Positions 1 to 9,282 of a stretch of 64,000 nt of DNA are shown piece by piece; the stretch's first letter is position 1, and each line of letters opens with the position of its first letter. The translations under genes and the position numbers were made by a program. The notes under the pieces are model-generated. The model saw only the letters and a program-made list of their open reading frames with translations, did no database searches and was not told the origin of the DNA. The stretch comes from Carboxylicivirga taeanensis (GTDB lineage Bacteria; Bacteroidota; Bacteroidia; Bacteroidales; Marinilabiliaceae), in the NCBI RefSeq assembly GCF_051851475.1, contig NZ_JBPUSJ010000004.1:390779-454778 (forward strand), written 5' to 3'.

Positions 1-2
1 TA

Positions 3-29
3 CGACTGAAGCAAACGGGACTGGAGTAA
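3..29 (+). CDS. Possible C-terminal tail of the gene upstream of the tyrosine kinase
   Basis: Reading from position 3 gives RLKQTGLE followed by a TAA at 27-29, six bases before the GTG start of the kinase. In polysaccharide loci a Wza-type outer-membrane export protein commonly sits here, so this could be the end of such a gene. Nine codons are far too few to identify a family, and the call rests only on spacing and context. Confidence 0.22.
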   Translation, partial: RLKQTGLE

Positions 30-34
30 AAAAA

Positions 35-2377
35 GTGGAAGGTGATAATCTTTTCGATGTCAATCGATTAGTTCGGTTGATGCGAAAAAACTGGTATTTG
101 TTTCTCATATCTTTCCCGCTCTGCCTGGGAGCTGTATTTATATATCATCGCTATACTGTTCCTGTCTATAAAGCATCAGCAACGCTGCTTCTGAAAAGTA
201 GCGAACAAACTCCCATGACACCCAATGGGCTGATGGAAGGCTTTGGTTTATCTCCAGAAATGAGGAGCATTGAAAACCAGAGTTTCATTATCCGTTCAAG
301 AAACATTGTTACTAAAGCAATCAATCGTCTCGATTTTGGGGTGGAGTATTATCAGAAAGGGCGATTTCGCGATACAGAGCTGTACCACAGAGCACCCTTT
401 GTTATTGAGTTTGATTCGCTTCATCCTCAGTTACTGAATGTACCCATCGAGTTAGTTTTTAGCTCATCCGGTAAAATACAGCTAAGTGTTAGTTGTGAAG
501 AAGGCGTTCTGCACAGTTATGCTAATGAGGGCTATGCCGGACAAATAGAAGCATTTGATTTTTCGGCTGATGTAATAGATGGTGAGTGGGTAAAGAACCA
601 GGCATTTTCATTGAGAGTAAAGCGCAGGGGAAACAGTGTTTTGCAGCCCAATGTGGCTTACTATTTTATGTTTAAATCACACAATCAGCTAACGAACCAG
701 TATCGTGGAAGTTTGAGTGTAGCACCCTATAGTGAGGGCTCAAGTATCTTATTTATTTCCTCAGTTGGTGCTAACCGCCAAAAATTAGTGGCTTTTTTGG
801 ATGTTTTATGTGCAGTTATATTAGAGCATAATCTGGATCGCAAAAATGATATGGCAACCCGTTCTATTGCTTTTATTGAAGAGCAACTTAAAACGGTTTC
901 AGATACATTGGAGGAGGTGCAGGACCGGCTTTCGGATTACCGGAAGGCAAATCGCTTTATGGGACCGTCGGAGTTCTCGCAAAAGCTAGCCGATAAATAT
1001 TACGAGGCAGAAAGTGATTTGAAAATGCTGCGTATGCGCATTGATTATTATCAATATCTTCAGAAGAACCTGAAGGTGTCTGATGATTTTGAGCAGTTTT
1101 TGTTGCCTGCAGTGGGAAGTGAAAGCACGGGTTTGGTCAATGAGTTGGTGTCGCAGCTAATTGAGATTCAAAAAGAGATGGAGCTTTTGAAGAGTGAGGT
1201 GAGTGCGGATAATCAGTATCTGACGACACAAAAAAACCGAATGGAGATAACGGTTGACCTGTTGAATAAAGCCATTAATCAGGTGCTCAAAAATTTTAGT
1301 ATCGAGGAGGCAAAAATACAAAGTGAACTGACTTCTATTTTGTCGGATATGGAGCGACTGCCTGAATTAGAGAAAAATTATCTCATTATTGACAGGACCT
1401 ATAAGCTGAACGATGCTATTTATACTTTTTTATTGCAGAAGCATTCGGAGACGCAAATAACAAAGGCGAGTAATTCGCCCGATAATGAGATTATCGATAG
1501 TGCATCTGTTCAGGCTATTGTTTCGCCCGACAAACGTGGAGATTACAAGAAGGGTTTACTGCTCGCCGTATTGATTCCTGCTGTTTTTATTGGCTTAAAG
1601 GAGCTGCTAAATACAAAAGTTCGCGGAAAAGAAGATTTAAATAGTTTATTGCCAGGTGTTCCGGTCGTGGGGATGGTGATGCATAACAATAACGATGTGG
1701 AGGATGTCATCAGCGCTTTTCCGCACTCGATCATTAGTGAATCGTTTCGTTCTTTACGCACCAAACTGAAATTTATGGCTGGTTCCGATCAAGTGAAGGT
1801 GATTACTCTGACCAGCTCCAATACCGGTGAAGGAAAAACTTTTTGTGCACAAAACCTGGCTTCAGTATTTGCCATATCGGGCAAGAAAACAGTGATTGTT
1901 GGGTTTGATATGCGTAAGCCCAGGTTAACAGCTTTGTATGACCTTCATCAGGAATTGGGCTTATCTAATTACTTCATTGGTCAGGCGGCCGTAACCGATA
2001 TTGTTTACCAAACAGCTCAAACAAATGTTTACGTGATACCTGCTGGCCCAGTTCCTCCAAACCCCAGCGAGTTGATTGTAGGCGAAAAAACCGAGCAGTT
2101 ATACGAGTACTTGAGAAGTGAATTTGATATCATCGTAATTGATTCGCCACCAATAGGTCTAGTGGCCGATGCTCGTTTGCTAATGCAGCATTCGGACTGT
2201 AATCTGTTTGTTGTTCGCTCAAATTATACCTCAAAAGAGCATATGGTGCATACCGTTGATAACTTATTAAGTGAGAAGGTTGAAGGGTTAGGCATTGTTT
2301 TAAACGATATTTCTTTTAAAGAAAAAGGATATGGCTATTACTCAGCCGAATATTACGGGGGAAAGGTAAAGGTTTAA
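35..2377 (+). CDS. Polysaccharide co-polymerase / tyrosine autokinase (Wzc type)
   Basis: This inner-membrane protein should control chain length and export of a capsular or exopolysaccharide through cycles of tyrosine autophosphorylation. The N-terminal Wzz-like part starts with a membrane segment at about residues 20-38. A long, helix-rich periplasmic region follows (about 270-430), then a second membrane segment at about 507-526. The cytoplasmic BY-kinase domain has Walker A SNTGEGKT with Lys601, Walker A' VGFDMRKP with Asp625, and Walker B IIVIDSPP with Asp703. The tail YGYYSAEYYGG is the tyrosine cluster that is autophosphorylated in this family. The frame is open to the window edge, but GTG at 35 has GGAG eight bases upstream and follows a possible stop of another gene, so I accept it. 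The fused sensor and kinase match the proteobacterial Wzc layout. The glycosyltransferase that follows on the opposite strand fits a polysaccharide locus. Confidence 0.9.
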   Translation: MEGDNLFDVNRLVRLMRKNWYLFLISFPLCLGAVFIYHRYTVPVYKASATLLLKSSEQTPMTPNGLMEGFGLSPEMRSIENQSFIIRSRNIVTKAINRLDFGVEYYQKGRFRDTELYHRAPFVIEFDSLHPQLLNVPIELVFSSSGKIQLSVSCEEGVLHSYANEGYAGQIEAFDFSADVIDGEWVKNQAFSLRVKRRGNSVLQPNVAYYFMFKSHNQLTNQYRGSLSVAPYSEGSSILFISSVGANRQKLVAFLDVLCAVILEHNLDRKNDMATRSIAFIEEQLKTVSDTLEEVQDRLSDYRKANRFMGPSEFSQKLADKYYEAESDLKMLRMRIDYYQYLQKNLKVSDDFEQFLLPAVGSESTGLVNELVSQLIEIQKEMELLKSEVSADNQYLTTQKNRMEITVDLLNKAINQVLKNFSIEEAKIQSELTSILSDMERLPELEKNYLIIDRTYKLNDAIYTFLLQKHSETQITKASNSPDNEIIDSASVQAIVSPDKRGDYKKGLLLAVLIPAVFIGLKELLNTKVRGKEDLNSLLPGVPVVGMVMHNNNDVEDVISAFPHSIISESFRSLRTKLKFMAGSDQVKVITLTSSNTGEGKTFCAQNLASVFAISGKKTVIVGFDMRKPRLTALYDLHQELGLSNYFIGQAAVTDIVYQTAQTNVYVIPAGPVPPNPSELIVGEKTEQLYEYLRSEFDIIVIDSPPIGLVADARLLMQHSDCNLFVVRSNYTSKEHMVHTVDNLLSEKVEGLGIVLNDISFKEKGYGYYSAEYYGGKVKV

Positions 2378-2378
2378 G

Positions 2379-3134
2379 TCAATCCCTTTTAATGTACTGA
2401 ATGAGTTTGCTGAAGTTTTTAATAAAGAGTGCGTAGAAGCCACCAATCTTATTTTGTTTCAGTGCCAGGTAGTCTTCTTTCGATTTTTGCACAATGTTCT
2501 TTATTGAATTATTGCTTACCCCGCCAAGGCGCATGTTAACCAATGTTTCATCGATGTAGAGGCTGTCTGTGTCGGAGTGTGAGAAAAGCCTTAACATGTA
2601 ATCGTAGTCAGCTGAAATCCGAAATGCAGTATTAAACCCCCCAAGTTGCTGTATTAAGCCTCGTCTGATATACACTGTTGGGTGGGGTGGCATCCATCCG
2701 CGTTTAAGTAATTTCAAACTAAAGGGCTGACTCTTCCAAAAACGAATGATTTTATCGGGGGCATCAGCCTGTACATAGTTAAGATTGCCATACAGAACAT
2801 TGTGGTTGCTGTTGTCAACCTGTGCCAGGATGTTTTCCACAACCTGCTCATCATGAAATAGATCGTCGGCATGTAAAAAGCCAATCCATTCAGTGCTTGC
2901 CAGCTTAAGTCCTTTGTTCATGGCATCGTAGATGCCCTTGTCTCGCTCACTGACCCAACGATCTATGCGATCATCGTTATTTTTAATTATTTCTGGTGTA
3001 TTGTCGTTCGATTGCCCATCAATAATAATGTATTCTATCTGCTCTCTTACAGTTTGACTGTTGACACTATTGATGGTATCAATAAGTGTTTGTTCACAAT
3101 TGTAGGTAACTGTAATTATCGAAATCTTCTTCAT
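2379..3134 (-). CDS. Family 2 glycosyltransferase
   Basis: A GT-A fold glycosyltransferase that should move a sugar from a nucleotide-sugar donor to a growing glycan at the cytoplasmic face of the membrane. It opens with the family signature ISIITVTYN (residues 4-12), has IIDGQSNDNT at 37-46 as part of the nucleotide-binding fold, and FLHADD at 86-91, whose acidic residues bind the metal and sugar diphosphate. At 251 residues it is a single-domain enzyme with no membrane segment. The middle part (RDKGIYDAMNKGL) is typical of WcaA-like enzymes. Its stop is one base from the stop of the convergent kinase gene, and its start is 11 bases after the membrane protein gene upstream, so the two minus-strand genes probably form an operon. 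Donor and acceptor cannot be read from the sequence. Confidence 0.9.
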   Translation of the reverse strand: MKKISIITVTYNCEQTLIDTINSVNSQTVREQIEYIIIDGQSNDNTPEIIKNNDDRIDRWVSERDKGIYDAMNKGLKLASTEWIGFLHADDLFHDEQVVENILAQVDNSNHNVLYGNLNYVQADAPDKIIRFWKSQPFSLKLLKRGWMPPHPTVYIRRGLIQQLGGFNTAFRISADYDYMLRLFSHSDTDSLYIDETLVNMRLGGVSNNSIKNIVQKSKEDYLALKQNKIGGFYALFIKNFSKLIQYIKRD

Positions 3135-3145
3135 TAAATTCTATG

Positions 3146-3673
3146 CTAATCAAAATAATATTGCTGGATGTCTTTCTTTAGGGTTTCTTTGGCCTTATTG
3201 ATGTAAAAGTTGGTTTCGTTAATGCCTTTTTCCAGTATGACTTTGGATAGTTCCATGGCCGGCGAGTTGGGTTGAACTTCTGACGACGAGGTGTTAATGA
3301 GTTTGATAAGTTCGTCCCGTGATTTTACAATTGTATCCCAGCTGGCAATGGGCAGATAAATCTGCATGGCAAAATTATGTTCAAACTCCTGTCGGATGGT
3401 CTGAAGCAGGTTCTTCTGCAGCTGCAGGCTGGTAAGTCCATGTTGGTTTGAACGAAGAATTAAGGCTTCCGGGCTTATTCTTTCGAGCAGAATACTCAGT
3501 CGCTCGTAGGCTTGCAAACGTGTTGGTATAAGTTCCCTGTAGGTGCTGTTCGCTAATTCGAGTTCCTTGAGCTTGAGGTTGTGCTTTAAAAACCATCTTA
3601 AAATAACTAGCAGGGGTAGTGCTACTAAAATTACAATGATTGATAATTTAATAAACTCTTCGAAAGAAATCAT
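3146..3673 (-). CDS. Conserved hypothetical single-pass membrane protein
   Basis: I do not recognise a characterised family. The 175-residue product has one N-terminal membrane segment (about residues 8-28, rich in Ile, Leu and Val) followed by a basic stretch, which predicts a cytoplasmic C-terminal domain. The rest is mostly charged and helical, with a segment rich in Leu, Gln and Glu near residues 45-100 that could pair with another helix bundle. Proteins of this size and layout occur across the Bacteroidota. It is the first gene of a probable two-gene minus-strand operon with the glycosyltransferase, but I cannot infer a role in glycan synthesis from that alone. Confidence 0.65.
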   Translation of the reverse strand: MISFEEFIKLSIIVILVALPLLVILRWFLKHNLKLKELELANSTYRELIPTRLQAYERLSILLERISPEALILRSNQHGLTSLQLQKNLLQTIRQEFEHNFAMQIYLPIASWDTIVKSRDELIKLINTSSSEVQPNSPAMELSKVILEKGINETNFYINKAKETLKKDIQQYYFD

Positions 3674-3838
3674 AGTGTGAAATTTTGTGTTGTTTTTGCC
3701 TGTGCTTGTTAAATTGTAATATTATAAATCTCAATAAAAAGCCTTAGAAATAATATGATTCGAAATCATAGCTCTGTGCCATGTTTATATATGTAAGAAA
3801 AAAACACCATTATTTAATGATGTCTATCGTATTATTTG

Positions 3839-3868
3839 TTGCTTGCTTTTAATTTTTAGCTAATTTTG
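3839..3868 (+). promoter_or_regulatory. Bacteroidota-type promoter for the aminotransferase gene
   Basis: TTG at 3839-3841 and TAATTTTG at 3861-3868 are separated by 19 bases, an exact match to the Bacteroidota consensus (TTG, 19-20 bases, TAnnTTTG). Transcription should start near 3873-3876, giving a leader of about 80 bases. Confidence 0.72.
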
Positions 3869-3869
3869 T

Positions 3870-3903
3870 TTTCGCATGCAAGATATAAAATGTTTCGCAT
3901 GCA
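3870..3903 (+). repeat. Two 11-bp direct repeats at the transcription start of the aminotransferase gene
   Basis: TTTCGCATGCA occurs at 3870-3880 and again at 3893-3903, 23 bases start to start, which is about two helical turns. Each copy contains the palindrome GCATGC. They lie directly downstream of the predicted -7 element, where a repressor could block initiation, but no regulator is known from the sequence. Confidence 0.6.
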
Positions 3904-3953
3904 GCGGATGTTGTGTCTAAATTAAGTTACTACAAGTATAGGAGAGTCAATTG

Positions 3954-5153
3954 ATGAGTACAGAAGTTATATCAAACCGTATCAATGCCTTGTCAGAATC
4001 GCAAACGATTCAGATGAACCAGAAAAGCCGTGAGTTAAAAGAAAGTGGTGTAGATGTCATTAACCTGACGATTGGAGAGCCTGATTTTAACACGCCCGAG
4101 CACATTAAAGAGGCTGGAATTAAGGCCATTACTAATAACCTTTCTCATTATCCTCCTGTAGCCGGGTTTCCGGAACTTAAAAAGGCGATAGCGAATAAGT
4201 TGGCAACAGACAATGGGTTAGAGTATGCCCCTGAGCAAATTGTAGTGTCTGCCGGAGCGAAGCATAGTTTGGCAAATGTATTGCAATGTATTGTTAATAA
4301 GGACGACGAAGTTATTATTCCGGCACCATATTGGGTAAGTTACATTGAGCTGGTGAAGCTGGCCGAAGGAAAGCCCGTTGTGGTGGAAGCTGGTGTTGAT
4401 ACCAAGTTTAAAATTACCCCTGAGCAGTTGGAAGCAAGTATAACGCCCAAAACAAAAGCTATACTTTTTAATTCGCCTTCTAACCCTACCGGTAGTATTT
4501 ATAGTAAGGATGAGCTGCAGGCACTTGCAGAAGTGCTTGAGAAATATCCACACGTATATATTATCTCTGATGAGATTTATGAGAAGATAAATTTTGTTGG
4601 GCAACATGTTGGATTGGCTGAATTTAGTGCGTTAAAGGCTCGTACCATTATTATAAATGGTGTGTCAAAAGGCTATGCGATGACAGGCTGGCGAATTGGC
4701 TATATTGCGGCGCCGTTGGTTATTGCCAAAGCTGTTACAAAACTGCAGGGACAATATACGTCTGGCGTATGTGCAATTGCTCAGGCTGCCTCGGTGGAGG
4801 CGTTTAACGGCGATCAGCAGTGTGTGGAAGATATGCGTGTGGCGTTTCAGAAGCGAAGAGATATTGTATTGGACATTGTAAAAGATATTCCCGGATTTAA
4901 TGTGGCAAAGCCAGATGGAGCATTCTATATCTTCCCAGACATCAGTGCTTATTTTGGTAAAAGCAACGGAACTACTACCATTAACTCGTCAATGGATATG
5001 TGTATGTATCTTCTTGAAAAAGTACAGGTAGCCGCTGTGCCAGGCAGTGCCTTCGGAAGTGAACAATGTGTGCGCTTTTCCTATGCCGCCGCCGAAGACT
5101 TGCTTATTCAGGCGTTTAATAGGGTGAAGGCAGCGTTGGCTGAACTCAGCTAA
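3954..5153 (+). CDS. aspC: PLP-dependent aspartate-type aminotransferase (class I/II)
   Basis: This cytoplasmic fold-type I enzyme should transfer amino groups between aspartate or a related amino acid and 2-oxoglutarate. Recognisable motifs are INLTIGEPDF near residue 35, NSPSNPTG near 170, YIISDEIYEKI near 200 and VSKGYAMTGWRIGY, whose Lys239 binds PLP. An arginine near the end (VRFSYAA) would bind the substrate carboxylate. The 399-residue length is normal for the bacterial Ib subgroup. The ORF can be extended by one codon to a TTG at 3951, but the ATG at 3954 has AGGAGA eight bases upstream and is the better start. The exact substrate range of this subgroup is hard to predict, so the symbol is a family-level assignment. 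It has its own promoter with a repeated site just downstream. Confidence 0.85.
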   Translation: MSTEVISNRINALSESQTIQMNQKSRELKESGVDVINLTIGEPDFNTPEHIKEAGIKAITNNLSHYPPVAGFPELKKAIANKLATDNGLEYAPEQIVVSAGAKHSLANVLQCIVNKDDEVIIPAPYWVSYIELVKLAEGKPVVVEAGVDTKFKITPEQLEASITPKTKAILFNSPSNPTGSIYSKDELQALAEVLEKYPHVYIISDEIYEKINFVGQHVGLAEFSALKARTIIINGVSKGYAMTGWRIGYIAAPLVIAKAVTKLQGQYTSGVCAIAQAASVEAFNGDQQCVEDMRVAFQKRRDIVLDIVKDIPGFNVAKPDGAFYIFPDISAYFGKSNGTTTINSSMDMCMYLLEKVQVAAVPGSAFGSEQCVRFSYAAAEDLLIQAFNRVKAALAELS

Positions 5154-5244
5154 ATGCCGTACTGTTGGTAAGTTTGATTTTATATCCCACAAAAAAATTG
5201 TTTCTTTGATTTGTAAATTTTTATTGCAATCATTGGATTAAGTT

Positions 5245-5976
5245 ATGAGTAAGCAGCCAATTAAAAGTACCAATACTGAAGGAAACATTATAGAATTTAA
5301 AAATGCCAGCATCCGCCAGCAGGAGCATCTGATACTGCAGGATGTTAACTTTAGTGTGAAGCCGGGAGAGTTTGTGTATTTAATTGGTAAGGTTGGGAGT
5401 GGTAAATCCAGCCTGCTTAAAACCATGTATAAAGAATTGCCTCTCGAAGAAGGGTATGGGTTTGTAGCCGGGTACCCTTTAAAGACCATTAAAGATAGTC
5501 AGGTACCGATGTTGAGGCGCAAAATGGGTATTGTCTTTCAGGATTTTCAGTTGCTTTCGGACAGGACGGTTTATGATAACCTGATGTTTGTTCTGAAAGC
5601 CACTGGCTGGAAGGTGAAAAAAGACATGGATAAGCGCATACGTGATGTTCTGTCGCATGTCGATATGGTTCACAAAGGCTATAAAATGCCACATCAACTA
5701 TCAGGTGGAGAGCAGCAGCGCATTGGGATTGCCCGGGCCCTGCTCAACTCACCCGACCTGATTTTGGCCGATGAGCCAACAGGAAATCTGGATCCTGAAA
5801 CTTCAGACGAACTGATGCATTTGCTAAAAAAGATATGTGTTTCAGGTAACACAGTGGTTATGGCAACCCACAACTATAATTTGCTTAAGAAATTTCCTGG
5901 CCGAACAATTCGCTGCGAGGATACGCATCTTTTTGAATCTAAGCAGGAAGAGATAGAATTTGATCTGTTAGATTAG
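5245..5976 (+). CDS. ftsE: FtsE-like ABC transporter ATPase of cell division
   Basis: Cytoplasmic ATPase subunit of the FtsEX-type complex, which in other bacteria regulates peptidoglycan hydrolases at the division site. It has Walker A GKVGSGKSS (Lys54), a Q-loop at FQDFQLL, signature LSGGEQQRIGIARAL (from residue 152) and Walker B LILADEPTGNLD (Asp176). The TGNLDPET continuation and the 243-residue length are typical of FtsE and MacB/LolD-type ATPases; the overall pattern (VGSGKSSLL, DFQLL) fits FtsE best. No ftsX follows here; the next gene encodes a TPR protein. In many Bacteroidota ftsE and ftsX are apart, so this is not alarming. LolD is the main alternative. Confidence 0.8.
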   Translation: MSKQPIKSTNTEGNIIEFKNASIRQQEHLILQDVNFSVKPGEFVYLIGKVGSGKSSLLKTMYKELPLEEGYGFVAGYPLKTIKDSQVPMLRRKMGIVFQDFQLLSDRTVYDNLMFVLKATGWKVKKDMDKRIRDVLSHVDMVHKGYKMPHQLSGGEQQRIGIARALLNSPDLILADEPTGNLDPETSDELMHLLKKICVSGNTVVMATHNYNLLKKFPGRTIRCEDTHLFESKQEEIEFDLLD

Positions 5977-6139
5977 GTTTTGCAAAAGAACTGGTCCACC
6001 TCTTCTCAAAATAAATTACTTTTTATTTCACTTCTCTGGTGAAGCACTTTTGTTATCTTTAAGCTCCATTATTGTTTTCGATTAGACTAAAATCAGGAAA
6101 GCATCGTTTTATAGTCATAATTTTAAAGGACTTATCCTT

Positions 6140-9100
6140 ATGATGAGAATAATTGCATTATTGCTTTTTGTCGTTTTTGCGCATAATATAACAGCGCAAC
6201 AATCGCTCAAGTACCAATCAAATAATAAGCTTTATGAAGACGGGATAGAGATGTATCGCCTCGGTAAGTATGGCTTAGCACGCATTCAGTTTAATCAGTA
6301 CGTTAAGGAAGCTGGTAACAGCAGTTCTTCGCTCGTGGCCGAAGCTGCCTATCTGGAGCGTGTGTGTGCGCAGAAGCTTGAAAACGACGATATAGAGTAT
6401 TTGTGGGAGAGCTACTTAATTGATTATCCATACAGTAATCGTCTGAATTATGCCAAAATGCACCTAGGCGACTATTTTAAGGACAAAAAGAAATATAAGC
6501 AGGCCACCCGGTGGTATGAAAAGGTAAAAGCTTCAGCTTTGGATAAAGAAACCCAGGTTGACTTCTATTTTTCGTCTGGTTATGCCTATTTTATGATGGA
6601 GGATTATGATGCCGCCTTGGTGCGATTTAATAAGATAAGAGGCAGGGACCATAAATATACATCTTCCGTTCAGTACTATTATGCCCATATTCAGTACCAG
6701 AAAGGGAATTATGAAACCGCTTTAAAAGAATTTAAACAGCTGGAGAACGACCGTAACTTTAATAAAGTTATCCCGTTTTATATCGCCCAAATCTATTACT
6801 TAAAAGAGGATTATTCAGGAGCCATTAAATATGCCACACCTCTCACCGAATCGGGTACGCGGCAACGGCAGGCGGATATGCATCGTATCATCGCAGATTC
6901 TTACTATGCACAGAAAGACTACAGGCAGTGTGTCGCTCACTATGAAAAAGTGATTCAGCTAAGCGATAAGCCCTTGCGAGAGGATTTTTACCACCTCGGG
7001 TTTGCCAATTACTTTTTGGGTAACTATGAGGAGGCCATCAAAGGCTTATCAAAGGTTACTTCAGATGATGATGTGATGGCCCAGAATGCCTATTACCACT
7101 TGGGAGATTGTTATTTAAGAAAGGACGATAAAAAGCGGGCTCGGGTGGCTTTTGAAGCGGCTTCCAAAGTCGAGTTCGACAAAACCATTCAGGAGGATGC
7201 TCTCTTCAATTATATTAAGTTAAATTATGAGCTGGCGTTTTCGCCTTTCAATGAAATTATCAACTCCTTCTTACGGTTCATTGAGCTTTTCCCCGAAAGT
7301 GACAAGGTTGATGAAGCGTATGAGTATCTTGGTAAAGCTTTTTTAACCACCAAAAACTATCGCGAAGCATTGGCTTCAATGGAGAAAATTCAGAACAAAA
7401 CCAGTAATGTTTATAAGGCAATTCAGCGCGTGGCCTATTACCGAGGGCTGGAGTTGTTTACTGATTCCAGATTTGAAGAGGCGGTAGGCTTTTTTGATTA
7501 CAGCCTGAAGTATGCAGGGTATGATAAGGCCCTAAAAGTGGGCGCCTATTATTGGCGGGGCGAATCGTATTACAGGTTAGGAAATTACCCGAAAGCCATA
7601 ATTGATTACAGAGAGTACATTTTTCAGCCGGGAGCCTATAATACCAAAGAGTTTCCGGTAGCACATTATAACATCGCCTATTCGTATTTCAAGCAAAAGG
7701 AATATACCGAAGCTTTAAGTTGGTTCAGGAAATTCAATAATTTGTCCGATGGGCGTGATCGTGTAATGCTAGGTGATGCTTACAACCGGACGGCCGATTG
7801 TTTTTATGTTAACCGGCAGTTTGCCCAGGCAATTGATATGTACGACAAAGCTTCGACCATTCCCGAAGGAGCACCCGATTATGCGCTGTTTCAGAAAGCG
7901 TTTTGTTTGGGGCTGATGAAGGAGTATAAGAAAAAGATTGATGTATTGGATAACATGGTGCGCAGGTATCCTGAATCGCCTTACGTGGATGATGCATTAT
8001 ACGAAACAGGGCGTTCTTATGTCGCTCTTAGTAATAATGATCAGGCCATCTATTATTATAAGTCCACCAAAGAGAAGTATCCAAAAGGGAGTTATGCCAA
8101 AAAGGCATTGCTTCAGTTGGGGTTGGTTTATTACAACAGTAACGATAATGATAACTCGCTGAAGTTTTATAAGCGGGTGGTAAATGAATATCCCGGCACC
8201 GACGAGGCTGAAGATGCACTAATGGGCATCCGCAATATTTACATGGATAATAACGACCTCAATGGATACGTGAATTACACATCTTCACTGGGTGCTTTTG
8301 CGCAAGTTGGAGAGCGTGAGAAGGATAGCCTGACTTTCGTGTCTGCTGAGCGCTTTTATATGCAAAGTGATTGCGACAAAGCCATTGCTCACTTTAAGAA
8401 TTACCTCACCCGCTTTCCGGATGGTAAATTTGCCCTTAATGCGCATTTTTACAAGGCCGATTGTCAGTATAAAACAGGCGCCTACAATGATGCTTTGAGC
8501 TCGTTTGAGTATGTTGCCGGTCGCGAAAGAAGTTTGTTTACTGAGGAGGCTCTGATGCGTATGGGAGAGCTCAATTATCAGCAAGGCGCTTACCGAAAAG
8601 CCTACGATAGTTTTAGCCGACTGGAGTTAGAAGCCGAAATTGCAGCGAACCGGGTGGAGGCTAAGATTGGAAAAATGCGCTGCCTGGCGAAGATCGACCA
8701 GCCGCAACAATGTATCAATGCCGCTGAAAATTTGCTGGCTTCATCAAAAATTGCTGACGAAATTAAGCGCGAGGCCTATTTCAACATGGCAAATAGCTAC
8801 CTGCTGTTAGGAGATAAGGAACGCGCCTTTGAGAATTTTAAAGTGATTGCTGCTAACCCTAAAAGTGCCGAGGGGGCCGAAGCTAAATACCAGTTAGCGC
8901 AGATGCTTTATAACAATGGTGATAAAGAGGCGGCTGAAAAAGAAATTTTTGATTACATAGATAAAGGAACATCACACCAATACTGGTTGGCCCGAAGCTT
9001 TATTTTGTTGGCCGAAATTTACCACGATAGAGGCGAAACTTTTCAGGCTATACAATACCTGCAAAGCATCAGGGATAATTACGAAGGGGATGATGATATC

Positions 9101-9187
9101 AGTCAGCGTGTCGAAACCTATCTTAAAAGCTGGCAATCAGTAGAAGCAGCCGAAGAAACAGAAGCTGCAAATAACCTTAATGACTAA
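6140..9187 (+). CDS. Very large periplasmic TPR-repeat protein
   Basis: The 1015-residue product has a signal peptide (residues 1-20, ending NITAQ) and is otherwise built almost entirely of tetratricopeptide-like helical repeats. Examples are YEDGIEMYRLGKYGLARIQF, DAALVRFNKI, YETALKEF, EAIKGLSKV, DDALYETGRSYVAL and EDALMGIRNIY. Spacing suggests 20 or more units, forming a long superhelix for protein binding. Several units resemble those of YbgF/BamD-like envelope proteins, which suggests work on outer-membrane proteins or peptidoglycan, but no enzymatic motif is visible. It is followed after 95 bases by a beta-barrel gene on the same strand, with no terminator seen between them, so a partnership is likely. 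Two ATG codons stand in tandem at 6140 and 6143; either could be the start. Confidence 0.8.
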   Translation: MMRIIALLLFVVFAHNITAQQSLKYQSNNKLYEDGIEMYRLGKYGLARIQFNQYVKEAGNSSSSLVAEAAYLERVCAQKLENDDIEYLWESYLIDYPYSNRLNYAKMHLGDYFKDKKKYKQATRWYEKVKASALDKETQVDFYFSSGYAYFMMEDYDAALVRFNKIRGRDHKYTSSVQYYYAHIQYQKGNYETALKEFKQLENDRNFNKVIPFYIAQIYYLKEDYSGAIKYATPLTESGTRQRQADMHRIIADSYYAQKDYRQCVAHYEKVIQLSDKPLREDFYHLGFANYFLGNYEEAIKGLSKVTSDDDVMAQNAYYHLGDCYLRKDDKKRARVAFEAASKVEFDKTIQEDALFNYIKLNYELAFSPFNEIINSFLRFIELFPESDKVDEAYEYLGKAFLTTKNYREALASMEKIQNKTSNVYKAIQRVAYYRGLELFTDSRFEEAVGFFDYSLKYAGYDKALKVGAYYWRGESYYRLGNYPKAIIDYREYIFQPGAYNTKEFPVAHYNIAYSYFKQKEYTEALSWFRKFNNLSDGRDRVMLGDAYNRTADCFYVNRQFAQAIDMYDKASTIPEGAPDYALFQKAFCLGLMKEYKKKIDVLDNMVRRYPESPYVDDALYETGRSYVALSNNDQAIYYYKSTKEKYPKGSYAKKALLQLGLVYYNSNDNDNSLKFYKRVVNEYPGTDEAEDALMGIRNIYMDNNDLNGYVNYTSSLGAFAQVGEREKDSLTFVSAERFYMQSDCDKAIAHFKNYLTRFPDGKFALNAHFYKADCQYKTGAYNDALSSFEYVAGRERSLFTEEALMRMGELNYQQGAYRKAYDSFSRLELEAEIAANRVEAKIGKMRCLAKIDQPQQCINAAENLLASSKIADEIKREAYFNMANSYLLLGDKERAFENFKVIAANPKSAEGAEAKYQLAQMLYNNGDKEAAEKEIFDYIDKGTSHQYWLARSFILLAEIYHDRGETFQAIQYLQSIRDNYEGDDDISQRVETYLKSWQSVEAAEETEAANNLND

Positions 9188-9282
9188 TTTGATGTTTTAA
9201 TCAGGCAATTATTCAATTTACTGATAACCTTCAAAGGAGGTAATTATAAACACGGGCATTGCGTAATTGAAAAAATAATTAG

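Noticed and set aside
9236..9240. GGAGG as a Shine-Dalgarno for the beta-barrel gene
   Set aside because: It is 42 bases before the ATG, an in-frame stop at 9280 blocks any earlier start, and no other start codon lies at a normal distance.
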